The notes under the pieces: generated by a model
Database searches by the model: none
What the model saw: the letters and a program-made list of their open reading frames with translations, nothing else
Told to the model about the DNA's origin: nothing
Origin: an uncultured Desulfosarcina sp.
GTDB lineage: Bacteria; Desulfobacterota; Desulfobacteria; Desulfobacterales; Desulfosarcinaceae
Direction: 5' to 3'
Length of the DNA stretch: 64,000 bases
Assembly (NCBI RefSeq): GCF_963668215.1
Contig: NZ_OY764190.1
Span: forward strand, 5,456,001 to 5,520,000
Made by a program: the position numbers and the translations under genes
Shown: one piece after another, positions 44,559 to 52,803 of the stretch
Layout of the letters: every line of letters starts with the position of its first letter
Numbering within the stretch: the stretch's first letter is position 1

Positions 44559-44768
44559 ATGTACCGTAAACCGTATTGGGGCTGCACAGTGAAATTTTAT
44601 TTCGGGGCGTTTTCCATTGCCGTCGATCCGGCCATGCCGATTTTGGGCGGGCTCGGCATCCGGTTCAACTTCCGGATCTACGGGAAACGCTACTGGCGGT
44701 TCAAACGAAAGATGGAGGCTGTTCGGAAACGTCATGCCGCTGCATGGCTACGCAACCGAAAAAAATAA
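44559..44768 (+). CDS. Small basic prophage protein
   Basis: 69 aa from the ATG at 44559 with AGGAGG about 7 nt upstream. Aromatic N-terminal half (Y-R-K-P-Y-W-G-C-T-V-K-F-Y-F-G-A-F), basic C-terminal helix (K-R-K-M-E-A-V-R-K-R-H). The good ribosome binding site supports a real gene. No family recognised. Confidence 0.6.
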   Translation: MYRKPYWGCTVKFYFGAFSIAVDPAMPILGGLGIRFNFRIYGKRYWRFKRKMEAVRKRHAAAWLRNRKK

Positions 44769-44840
44769 TCGGCAGGCTCGATGAGTACTTGAAAAAAAGC
44801 CGGTACCCGATCCGGCCGGCCGCAACGCTTTGGATTCTTA

Positions 44841-46148
44841 ATGTCAATGAAACCCTGTTACGAAACAACCTGCGGCAAGCTGTATCACGGACACGTCGTT
44901 GACGTTCTCGGGCAGTTGCGGGACCGGTCCGTCAATTGCTGCGTGACCTCCCCGCCGTATTGGGGTTTGCGGGATTACGGGGTGACACCGCAAGTATGGG
45001 GCGGTGATCCCGGTTGCCGGCACGATTTCATCACCGGTGAAATCGGCACGGAGATCGGCAGGGGCAACTGGTCCCAGGCCTCCAATGGCCGCGGCGAGGT
45101 GCAGGGAGAAACCTCGGATTTTCGGGAACCGATCCGGTCCTCCTCCGAGCAGGGGTTTTGCAAAAAGTGCGGCGCCTGGCTGGGCAGCCACGGACTCGAA
45201 CCGACGCCATTGCTTTATATCGAACACGAAGTCCTGATTTTCAGGGAAGTCCGGCGCGTCCTTTGCGATGACGGTACCTGCTGGATCAATCTCGGCGATT
45301 CCTATGCCGCGTCGAGATCCTACCAGGTATCCGACAACCTGCATCCCGTGGTCGGCGCCCAGCGGAACCTGGCCAACGCGAAGCCTCCCGCCGGCTTCAA
45401 GCAAAAAGACCTGATGGGTATTCCCTGGCGCGTTGCCTTCGCCCTGCAGGCCGATGGCTGGTATTTGCGGTCCGCCATGCCCTGGGTCAAACGGACAGCA
45501 ATGCCAGAGTCTGTGAAGGACCGGCCCACGTCCGCCCTCGAATACGTCTTCATGCTGACCAAATCGCAGCACTACCGGTGCGACATGAAGTCCATAAAAA
45601 TCCAGGCGTCACCCGATACGCACAGAAGATATGCCAGGGGGCGCAGCGGGAACCATAAATGGAAGGACGGCGGGCCCGGCAACCAGACCATCGCCAAATC
45701 CATGAGCCATATGATCCCGGGTGTGACGCCCAAAAGCACCCTTCCGGGTAGCGGCGTCAAGGCGAACAGTTCGTTTCACGCCTCTATCGGTGACCTGGTC
45801 GGGGAAAGAAACTTCAGGAACACGGATCTGTTTTTCCAGTCCCTGGAACAACCGTTCGGGATGATCGTCTGCGGTGATGAAATCGTCGGCATCGATGCCG
45901 TTCCCGGCAGTTGCCCCGATGCCCATTTCGCGGCCTTTTCCCCTTCCCTGGTCGAACCGTGCATCATGGCCGGCTGTCCTGCCGGCGGAGTGGTCCTGGA
46001 CCCGTTCGTGGGCAGCGGAACGACTGCGATTGTCGCCCACAAGCATGACCGCAAATTCATCGGGATCGATTTGAGCAAAACCTATCTGGACGGGATCGCC
46101 ATCCCGCGCATTGAAGCGGCCACGGCACAGCTGAAGCTGTTTGCCTGA
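44841..46148 (+). CDS. Phage DNA methyltransferase, beta-class order (N4-cytosine or N6-adenine)
   Basis: 435 aa. Catalytic motif IV T-S-P-P-Y-W is at 36-41 and comes before the SAM-binding motif I D-P-F-V-G-S-G-T-T (about 387-395), which is the beta order. The S-P-P-Y form fits N4-cytosine enzymes but also some N6-adenine ones. A long middle part with C-x2-C (about 107-110) may be the target-recognition domain. No restriction gene lies next to it, so it is probably a solitary methylase that protects phage DNA or affects regulation. A second ATG two codons on is possible. Confidence 0.85.
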   Translation: MSMKPCYETTCGKLYHGHVVDVLGQLRDRSVNCCVTSPPYWGLRDYGVTPQVWGGDPGCRHDFITGEIGTEIGRGNWSQASNGRGEVQGETSDFREPIRSSSEQGFCKKCGAWLGSHGLEPTPLLYIEHEVLIFREVRRVLCDDGTCWINLGDSYAASRSYQVSDNLHPVVGAQRNLANAKPPAGFKQKDLMGIPWRVAFALQADGWYLRSAMPWVKRTAMPESVKDRPTSALEYVFMLTKSQHYRCDMKSIKIQASPDTHRRYARGRSGNHKWKDGGPGNQTIAKSMSHMIPGVTPKSTLPGSGVKANSSFHASIGDLVGERNFRNTDLFFQSLEQPFGMIVCGDEIVGIDAVPGSCPDAHFAAFSPSLVEPCIMAGCPAGGVVLDPFVGSGTTAIVAHKHDRKFIGIDLSKTYLDGIAIPRIEAATAQLKLFA

Positions 46149-46180
46149 CTCCCGAACATCTTTCAGGAGGTGAGAATTAT

Positions 46181-46506
46181 ATGCTGCACGTATCGTTCGC
46201 CAAAACCGGAGAAGCTTATGACGACCGGAGTAAAACCGAGACGCGGCGATTCTGGAAGGATTCTCATGCCGCAAAATTCAAGCCCGGCACCGAGTTCATG
46301 GGGATAACCAAGGATTTTCGCGCGGGTGGTAAACGGATGCACGCCTCGAAAGTCATCTTTTGCCGCAAGGAGCGCCTGGGCGATATGTCCGAGGACAGTT
46401 TTCGGCGTGAGGGCGGTACCCGCTATTGGAAAACCGCAAGGCTTACATCGATGCCATGGGCGGGCCGGATCTTGTGCCGTGGGTGCTGCGATTTGAACAC
46501 ATTTGA
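46181..46506 (+). pseudogene. ASCH-like prophage protein with a 1-nt frameshift
   Basis: The first frame reads well to R-E-G-G-T-R-Y-W (about 83 residues; K-T-E-T-R-R-F-W and K-P-G-T-E-F typical of ASCH proteins near the start), then turns random. The -1 frame resumes E-N-R-K-A-Y-I-D-A-M-G-G-P-D-L, then V-P-W-V-L-R-F-E-H-I and TGA at 46504-46506. One missing G near 46428 explains both. ASCH domains bind RNA or modified bases. An alternative frame to 46531 is an artefact of the shift. AGGAGG precedes the start. Confidence 0.5.
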
Positions 46507-46545
46507 TTCCGGTGGGGTTCGAAGCCTCTGATCTCTTTTTTGTTT

Positions 46546-47343
46546 TTAATCGATGATCGCGTCTATTTCTCTCTGCGCCATTTGCCCATAATCAAGATTC
46601 AACAAAGAAAGGGTGTAATTGTATTTTTCTGTAAGGGTCCGGCTGCGTTTTGAAACTTTTGAAAAGGTTACGTACATCGGCGTAGGAGGATCGGGAACGT
46701 AGAGAACTTTAATTCGTGAATGCATATTCATTTTGGCGGCAACAAACGGCAGGGTGAATTGATTACGATCAGAAACTGCTTCCAGACGCCCCATTAAAAG
46801 TTTCTTGAGGTTCGCTTCCGCCCATCCATTGCCGCCTATGGTCTCTATGGAGAACTTATCGCGATTGTTGTCGATAAACGGGGTATAGATGCCCGACCTG
46901 GAGGATATCATTCCGATCCGCCAACCCCTGATAGCATCCGCCGATGTTATTTTTTCCAATGGATTGCCTTTACGGACAACCAGGATGGGTTTGGCAAGAA
47001 ACATGGGCGTTTTGACGTAATAAAGATAAGCATCGAACTGAGAATAATGAGGCAATCCGATAGTCCCTTCTATCTCGCCCGTTTCTAATTTCTGAAAAAG
47101 ACGGAGAAGCGGAAATGGCCCGACCCACTTTACGGTGTTACCTGTTTTTGACATCAAAGTTTCAAAATATTCGATACCGGCTCCTATCGGCTTCGAATTG
47201 TCGGGGCCGAGGTAATGATGCGGGGGAAGAACAAAATACCCCATCCTGATGGGATCTGCAGCTGCGGCCTGGTTTGGAAAAGACAAGCTACAGAGAAAAA
47301 CGATTAAAAATACTTTCGATTTATGAATAATTTGACTGGCCAT
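46546..47343 (-). CDS. Periplasmic solute-binding protein, family 3 (moron-type gene)
   Basis: 265 aa from the ATG at 47343; the open frame extends to 47409. A signal peptide (K-S-K-V-F-L-I-V-F-L-C-S-L-S-F, cut near Q-A-A-A-A) is followed by a bacterial extracellular solute-binding fold: I-R-M-G-Y-F-V-L-P-P-H-H-Y, E-G-T-I-G-L-P and W-R-I-G-M-I-S-S-R-S-G. It is the only gene on the opposite strand within the prophage and lies between the ASCH-like gene and the large terminase, with its own flanking AT-rich sequence. No ABC permease is nearby; the ligand is unknown. Possible lysogenic-conversion gene. Confidence 0.7.
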   Translation of the reverse strand: MASQIIHKSKVFLIVFLCSLSFPNQAAAADPIRMGYFVLPPHHYLGPDNSKPIGAGIEYFETLMSKTGNTVKWVGPFPLLRLFQKLETGEIEGTIGLPHYSQFDAYLYYVKTPMFLAKPILVVRKGNPLEKITSADAIRGWRIGMISSRSGIYTPFIDNNRDKFSIETIGGNGWAEANLKKLLMGRLEAVSDRNQFTLPFVAAKMNMHSRIKVLYVPDPPTPMYVTFSKVSKRSRTLTEKYNYTLSLLNLDYGQMAQREIDAIID

Positions 47344-47530
47344 GAACCAAGGAAGATCTCTGTTTTCTGACTGTCTACAACAAAACTGAGCGACAAAATG
47401 CATTTTCATTTAAATCGTACTCATTAATTCAATCGACCATGAGAATATTATCTTTAGGATTTTCTAAAACTGGTTTTAACACATTGCCTTGAAGCTAACA
47501 ACGTTAACGCCGGAATTGTTGGAGTTTGAC

Positions 47531-47653
47531 ATGTTTGAACTATCCGGCCGGCTGGCATTTATGCCCATGGCCATGACGATGTTGTCTCGACACCTGAAGA
47601 CCGAAAATTTCAAATTGTTCGAACACAGGTTCATCGGGGAGGCGTTCGAGTGA
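47531..47653 (+). CDS. 40-aa protein directly before the large terminase
   Basis: ATG at 47531 with GGAG 6 nt upstream; the stop TGA overlaps the terminase GTG start. Sequence is Met-rich (F-M-P-M-A-M-T-M) and then basic (L-S-R-H-L-K-T-E-N). The overlap suggests translational coupling to terL. No family recognised; it could be mainly a leader for terL. Confidence 0.5.
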   Translation: MFELSGRLAFMPMAMTMLSRHLKTENFKLFEHRFIGEAFE

Positions 47654-49599
47654 TCGCGACCGATTTTTTCAGCAAACCGGTACCAGTCGACACCCGATGG
47701 TTGACCGATCAGCAGCTCGAGCGGCTGGGCGGTGATGTCTTTGCCTTGCATTTTTCCCAGGCAGAAAAGCGCATACTGAAAAAGAAAAAGAAGATCCGAC
47801 CCTCGGTATGGGCCGAACGGCACCGGCATCTTCCCGGTGACGCTGCCGTGCCCGGACGCTGGAGGAATTCGACCGTCCCTTATGCCGCCGGCATCCTGGA
47901 CGCCAGCTTTTTCCCTTCCGTCCAGGAGGCTGTCGTATGCGCGGCGCCCCAAACCTGCAAGACCGAAATCAATTACACCTGCATCGGCTACGCGGTCGAC
48001 CGGAAACCGGGCAACGCCCTGATCGTCATGCCGGATGAAAACACGGCCCGGGAGAACAGCGCCGACAGAATCCGGCCCATGTTCGAGGACAGTCCCCGGC
48101 TCAGGTCCTACCTTACCGGCTACGCCGATGATATGGCCTCCCACAAGATCAGGCTGCAGAATGCCATCATTTACATGGCATGGGCCAACAGCGCGGCTCG
48201 CCTGGCCAATAAGCCGCTACCATATGTGGTGTTGGACGAGGAGGACAAATACCCGGAGACGGCCTCCAAGAAAGAGGCCAGTCCTACGGACCTGGCCAAG
48301 AAACGGACCCGGACCTTTGCCCATATGCGCAAGATCTGGCGGACCAGCTCGCCGAGTATCGAGACCGGTCCGATCTGGAAGGCACTGACCGAGGAATGCC
48401 AGATCGTGTTCGACTATTGGGTCCGCTGCCCCCGATGCGACGGGATCCAGAAAATGGTCTTTGAAAGTATCAAATGGCCCGAGGATCTGCGCGATCCCCT
48501 GCGGATGAAAACCGAGCAGTCCGCCTGGTACGAATGCGTCCACTGTTCGTCGAAATGGAATGATGCGGACAGGGATATGGCTGTGCGCGCCGGAGAATGG
48601 CGCGACCGGAAAAATGGGGAGTTACTGGACACCGCCCTCACCTCCATACTTCCGGTGACCATCGGATTTCATATTCCTTCGTGGCTGAGTCCCTTCGTCA
48701 AGCTTTGGGAAGTGGCTCACGCCTTCCTGGAGGGGCTACTCAACAGGAACAAAATGAAGGATTTCCGGAACGGCCATGCGGCCGAGCCCTGGTATACGGT
48801 TTCGGCGGAGCGCAGCGAGGACAATATCCTGGCCCTTGCCGATGATCGGCCGCGGGGCGCAGTGCCCGGCGGGGGTGTCGTTGCCTGCCTGCTGGCCGGC
48901 GTGGACACCCAGGACGATGGCTTTTATTACGAGATCCGGGCCTTCGGCTACGGACTGGAACGTCCCTCCTGGTGCATCCGGGAAGGCAAGGTGCCCACCT
49001 TCAAAGCCCTGGCACAGGTGCTATGGGCCGACCAGTACTTGGATATCGACAGCAATGTTTATCCGGTCCGTCTGACCCTGCAGGATGCCATGGGTCATCG
49101 CACCAGCGAGGTTTACGATTTTAGCCGCATGTATCGGGGCCGGATATTTCCCACCATGGGCAAGCAGACCATGGCCAGCCCTTATGCCTTTTCCAATATC
49201 CAGTATTATCCAGGAACGAAAAAGCCGATCCCGGGAGGATTATCGTTAGTTCGGTTCGACACCAACTATTTCAAGAACCAGCTGGCAGGAATTCTGGAGA
49301 TCGCTCCCGGTGACCCTGGGTGCTGGCATTACCACAAAGATGTCACCAGGGACTGGGCGCGGCAAATGACCGTCGAAGGTCTGAACGAAAAAGGCGTGTG
49401 GGAGAATCCACAGGAAAAGCCAAACCACGCCTGGGACTGCTCAGCTCTTTTGCTGTTGGCTCACGAAGTGCTTGGTGTGGCCTTCTGGAAGGTCCCTGAG
49501 AAAGAAGCGCCCAGCCCGATTCTCAAGACTATTTCCGGACCTAAAGACCGAACCGGTTCCTATCGCATAAATTATGAACGCCCGAGTTGGCTGAGATGA
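47650..49599 (+). CDS. terL: Phage terminase large subunit, GpA family
   Basis: 649 aa with GTG start. A Walker A-like A-P-Q-T-C-K-T-E (about 98-105) and Walker B V-V-L-D-E-E-D (about 193-199) make up the packaging ATPase; a zinc-ribbon pair C-P-R-C and C-V-H-C follows at about 260-300; the nuclease starts with L-A-G-V-D-T-Q-D-D (about 415-423). This is the lambda gpA type, which cuts cohesive ends. Length is normal. A 40-aa gene overlaps the start and an HTH gene overlaps the end. Confidence 0.92.
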   Translation: MIATDFFSKPVPVDTRWLTDQQLERLGGDVFALHFSQAEKRILKKKKKIRPSVWAERHRHLPGDAAVPGRWRNSTVPYAAGILDASFFPSVQEAVVCAAPQTCKTEINYTCIGYAVDRKPGNALIVMPDENTARENSADRIRPMFEDSPRLRSYLTGYADDMASHKIRLQNAIIYMAWANSAARLANKPLPYVVLDEEDKYPETASKKEASPTDLAKKRTRTFAHMRKIWRTSSPSIETGPIWKALTEECQIVFDYWVRCPRCDGIQKMVFESIKWPEDLRDPLRMKTEQSAWYECVHCSSKWNDADRDMAVRAGEWRDRKNGELLDTALTSILPVTIGFHIPSWLSPFVKLWEVAHAFLEGLLNRNKMKDFRNGHAAEPWYTVSAERSEDNILALADDRPRGAVPGGGVVACLLAGVDTQDDGFYYEIRAFGYGLERPSWCIREGKVPTFKALAQVLWADQYLDIDSNVYPVRLTLQDAMGHRTSEVYDFSRMYRGRIFPTMGKQTMASPYAFSNIQYYPGTKKPIPGGLSLVRFDTNYFKNQLAGILEIAPGDPGCWHYHKDVTRDWARQMTVEGLNEKGVWENPQEKPNHAWDCSALLLLAHEVLGVAFWKVPEKEAPSPILKTISGPKDRTGSYRINYERPSWLR

Positions 49600-49805
49600 C
49601 CGATTGTTCAAATAAAATCCTAATCGGTAAAAAAGCGATCCTGGATTATCTCCAGCTAAGTGAAAATACGTTCTTCAAATTCGTCAAGCGGGGATTACCA
49701 GTACGTGTGATTGAAAACCGCTATTATGCTCACACAGATAATTTGGATCTATATTTCCAGAAGCTTACCATTGGTGATGGCCGGGTGGTCGACGGAGCGG
49801 AATAG
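49596..49805 (+). CDS. Small HTH DNA-binding protein
   Basis: 69 aa from the ATG at 49596, overlapping the terL stop by 4 nt. I-G-K-K-A-I-L-D-Y-L-Q-L-S-E-N-T-F-F-K-F-V-K (about 9-30) forms a MerR/excisionase-like helix-turn-helix and R-Y-Y-A-H-T-D the wing. It might help DNA recognition in packaging or act as a late regulator; the Nu1-like N-terminal domain has the same fold. Less GC-rich than terL. Confidence 0.6.
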   Translation: MTDCSNKILIGKKAILDYLQLSENTFFKFVKRGLPVRVIENRYYAHTDNLDLYFQKLTIGDGRVVDGAE

Positions 49806-50007
49806 GCTGTCGATATTTCATGCAAATTGCTCATTCGGGCTGAAGCATGGCGGTATAAATTGTTACAATCGGTTACGTTAAGATAAAGACTTTAGCCAAA
49901 TAGCCGATACTCTCACAAATGGGTATCTGCTCGCTTGATTGATTGTTGCGAACATCGCATCCGGAGATGCTAAGAAAATGGAACTCAAAATAATGAAGGG
50001 AGACGTA

Positions 50008-50730
50008 ATGAACAGGAATGCGACATCTTGGCTTCGGCTGCATCGATGGTGCCGGAATTTTCTTTTCTCGACGGTCATCGTTTTTATTGCCGGCTGTTCT
50101 CTGTTCGGCCCATCTTGTGAGGAACGCGAAAATCAATTGATTGAAATTTATAATGGCTATATTGAATCGACGACCTCGCTTACTGAGTCGGAAATTCTCA
50201 AGAAATGCAAGACAGCCATCGAGAAATGTCCCGATTGCATAATCGGCTATGAGCTGGCCGGAATGGTGCATTGGGAGAATGGACAGCTAAATGAGGCTCT
50301 TGCGTTTTACCGTAGCGCGTTGAATCTTGATCCCGAAGATGAGCAGATCCTCACAGACACTCAACTTGTCGCCTACTCGGCAGGAAAAGTGCATCTTTTT
50401 GTCGATGATGACGGTACGATTCAAACCGCCCCATTTAGCAAGATCACCCTGGGACAGTATGCCATGGCTCCGGAAGAAAATCGCCTTCAATGGTGTGAAT
50501 CTTGTCTGAAGGCACGCCTGTTGAAATCGACAGAGAGCGACGTTGTCGACAAATCTGGAAACACTGTCGGCTCTTCATCCTTTACAATCGATTACGATAT
50601 CACGTCAGCAAAGGATTTTGACGGTCGATTGCTGAGCGAAGCGGCATCGGAACCAAACGGGCCACTTGCCAAGGCCAGTACGAAAGTGAATATGAGTGGC
50701 AGTTTCAGCTATGGCACCACACTGTATTAA
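50008..50730 (+). CDS. Lipoprotein with a TPR-like repeat (moron-type gene)
   Basis: 240 aa from the ATG at 50008 (GGGAG 7 nt upstream). The signal peptide ends in F-I-A-G-C, a lipobox at about residue 30. One clear TPR unit (I-G-Y-E-L-A-G-M-V-H-W-E-N-G-Q-L-N-E-A-L-A-F-Y-R-S-A-L-N-L-D-P as a helical pair) lies in the middle; the last third is Ser/Thr-rich. It is flanked by AT-rich spacers and a strong hairpin, between terminase and gpW, where phages do not need a lipoprotein. Probably expressed in the lysogen and displayed at the cell envelope. Confidence 0.65.
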   Translation: MNRNATSWLRLHRWCRNFLFSTVIVFIAGCSLFGPSCEERENQLIEIYNGYIESTTSLTESEILKKCKTAIEKCPDCIIGYELAGMVHWENGQLNEALAFYRSALNLDPEDEQILTDTQLVAYSAGKVHLFVDDDGTIQTAPFSKITLGQYAMAPEENRLQWCESCLKARLLKSTESDVVDKSGNTVGSSSFTIDYDITSAKDFDGRLLSEAASEPNGPLAKASTKVNMSGSFSYGTTLY

Positions 50731-50900
50731 GGCGACCGGCATTGCATCTCAAATCTTGGATATTAGGAAACTCGCACTGTTTTGCGAATTTAAGTTGAAA
50801 CATTATCGAGGGCTGAAAAAATATAAGATGGGGCGGCCCTCACTTCTTCTTTTCTGAATTGGGAACAAAACCTGTCAATCCCCAATACCCCCTCAAAATC

Positions 50901-50933
50901 TCGGTAACAAGTCGGTAAAATACCGGTAAAATC
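50901..50933. repeat. Three tandem 11-bp repeats
   Basis: TCGGTAACAAG, TCGGTAAAATA and CCGGTAAAATC, imperfect copies with an 11-nt period, close to one helical turn. They lie between the lipoprotein and gpW, just before a strong hairpin, and could be a protein-binding site. Confidence 0.5.
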
Positions 50934-50944
50934 GCCGACCCCCC

Positions 50945-50999
50945 AAAACCCCATGATATGGACACAGAAGAAGCAGCCATGTCCATATCATGGGGTTTT
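50945..50999. terminator. Perfect 20-bp hairpin before gpW
   Basis: The arms 50945-50964 and 50980-50999 are exact reverse complements around a 15-nt loop, and the right arm ends in a T run (five T). It has the form of a strong rho-independent terminator and would stop lipoprotein transcription. Its right arm contains an ATG in frame with gpW at 50990, and the gpW start at 51005 follows at once, so it may also affect gpW translation. Confidence 0.75.
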
Positions 51000-51004
51000 T
51001 CATT

Positions 51005-51217
51005 ATGCCGATCAAAACCACCCTTGAGCAGCTCGAAGAGGTCCAGGAAGCCATTTCGGCCCTGATGTCCGGCCAGGAAATCACCATCAACGGCAAAAAA
51101 TGGGTGATGGCCGACCTGTCTGCCTTGGAAGCCAGGGAAGAAAAACTCCTTTCCCGCTATCACCGTGAAAACGGCGGCGGATTGTCGGTCAACTACGGAT
51201 TGCCGAGGCGGGATTGA
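51005..51217 (+). CDS. gpW-like head-tail joining protein
   Basis: 70 aa from the ATG at 51005 (another in-frame ATG is at 50990 within the hairpin). L-E-Q-L-E-E-V-Q-E-A-I-S-A-L-M-S-G-Q-E-I-T-I gives the N-terminal helix, then W-V-M-A-D-L-S-A-L-E-A-R-E-E-K-L-L gives the second; this is the gpW fold, and position between large terminase and portal is standard. gpW closes the filled capsid and lets the tail attach. No ribosome binding site is evident for either start, which is unusual for an abundant structural protein. It overlaps the portal gene by 1 nt (TGATG). Confidence 0.75.
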   Translation: MPIKTTLEQLEEVQEAISALMSGQEITINGKKWVMADLSALEAREEKLLSRYHRENGGGLSVNYGLPRRD

Positions 51218-52800
51218 TGCAGACCGCACAACAACTATCCGTTTTCGAAAATGTCCTGACCGCCATGGCGGCCATGACCGGCAAACCGCTGCTTTACGGG
51301 CCGGACGGCAGAACCCTGGCGCCGACGGTCACCTATTCGCTCCGCCGGGAAGCCGCCAGGCGATCCGGTTCCCTGAAAAACTGGAACCCCCAGGAAGTCT
51401 TTTCCAAGCAGATCGAATCCCGGGAGCGCATCGACATCGTCAAGCGTTCGGTGGACCTGTCCAACAATGATCCCCACGCCGCCGGCATCATCGACACCTT
51501 CGCCGCAACGGTGATCGGCGCCGGCCTGAATCCCATCCCCATGGTCGACGCGGAGGCCATGGGGATCGAGCAAAGCCTCGCCGACCGTCTTGAAGCCACC
51601 ATGACTTCCGTTTTCAACCGCTGGGCGCCTTTCGCCGACGCCGGCGGGCGAATGCACTTCGGGCACATCCAATACCTGACCAAGGTTTCCATGCTCCGGT
51701 ATGGCGAATATTTCGTCCTTTTGCCCATGCTGGACGATCCGATCCGTCCCTATTCCCTGGCCTGCCAGGTCATCAACCCCATGCGCGTCAAAACACCGGT
51801 GGACAAAGCCTCAAGTGAAAACATCCGGGACGGGATCGAACTCGGGCCCTACGGCGAGGCCAAATACATCTGGATCAAGAAAAGCGGCACCGCCGGGCGG
51901 GTCTCCCTTCCGGACATGTCGGCCAATTTCCTGCGGCAGCCGGTCCGGAAAGGCCACCGGTATAACGTGCTGCATGGGTTCATCTGCAAGGACCCGGAGC
52001 AGGTCCGCGGCATGCCGCTGATCGCACCGGCCATCAAATATCTGCGGGACTTCAACGATCTTCTCAACGCCGAGCTGGTTTCAAACGTGGTGACCGCGGC
52101 CCTGACCTACTTCATCGAGGTGAGCGCCGGCGACGATCCGTTCAACCTGGCCAGCAGATTTGCCACAACGACCACAACCACGCCGGGTGAGGATGGCAGG
52201 AAAAAGATCGCCCGTTACCAGGAAACCTATCCCGGCGCGATCCTCTACGGCAACGCCGGAGAAAAACCGCACCTGCTTTCCGCCAGCCGGCCGGGCGTCA
52301 CCTTCGAACCGTTCACCAAAACCGTCAAGAAATCGATCTCCATGGCCTGCAACAACATCCCCTACCCTGTCCTTTTCAAGGATGCCGAGAAGGTCAACCA
52401 TGCCGGCTTCCGTTCGGCCATGCTCGAGGCCTGGCGGGTGTTTTCCATGGAGCGGATCTGGCACGGCCGGGATTTCTGCCAGCCCATCCACACCATGCTC
52501 CAGGAGGAAGCCTACCTGCGCAACGAACTGCGGGCATCGTTCTTTTACGTGAAGATGCACGAACTCACGCGCTGCGAATGGCGCGGGGCCCCGAAGGGAG
52601 ACATCGAACCGGTCAAGGCGGCCACGACCAACAAGATCCTGAAAGAGATGGGGGTCAAGACCGACGCGAGAATCATCGCCGAAAACGGCGACGGCGATTT
52701 CCCGACCACGATTCGCCAGCTGAAAGAGGAGAAGGCGGCCAGGAAAGATGCGGGCCTGATCGAGGAGCCAAAAACAGACCAGAAAGCCGAGGAGGCCTGA
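51217..52800 (+). CDS. Phage portal protein, lambda gpB family
   Basis: 527 aa from the ATG at 51217. V-D-L-S-N-N-D-P-H-A-A-G-I-I-D-T (about 82-97), V-I-G-A-G-L-N-P (about 103-110), H-G-F-I and Y-L-R-D-F-N-D-L-L-N-A-E-L-V (about 270-290) are conserved in the lambda portal group. It forms the dodecameric ring for DNA entry and exit at one capsid vertex. The tail is charged (K-E-E-K-A-A-R-K). The S49 protease gene follows after 3 nt. Confidence 0.9.
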   Translation: MQTAQQLSVFENVLTAMAAMTGKPLLYGPDGRTLAPTVTYSLRREAARRSGSLKNWNPQEVFSKQIESRERIDIVKRSVDLSNNDPHAAGIIDTFAATVIGAGLNPIPMVDAEAMGIEQSLADRLEATMTSVFNRWAPFADAGGRMHFGHIQYLTKVSMLRYGEYFVLLPMLDDPIRPYSLACQVINPMRVKTPVDKASSENIRDGIELGPYGEAKYIWIKKSGTAGRVSLPDMSANFLRQPVRKGHRYNVLHGFICKDPEQVRGMPLIAPAIKYLRDFNDLLNAELVSNVVTAALTYFIEVSAGDDPFNLASRFATTTTTTPGEDGRKKIARYQETYPGAILYGNAGEKPHLLSASRPGVTFEPFTKTVKKSISMACNNIPYPVLFKDAEKVNHAGFRSAMLEAWRVFSMERIWHGRDFCQPIHTMLQEEAYLRNELRASFFYVKMHELTRCEWRGAPKGDIEPVKAATTNKILKEMGVKTDARIIAENGDGDFPTTIRQLKEEKAARKDAGLIEEPKTDQKAEEA

Positions 52801-52803
52801 TTC

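Noticed and set aside
50901..50933. A CRISPR-like array at the 11-bp repeats
   Set aside because: Only three short imperfect copies without spacers; no cas genes in the window.
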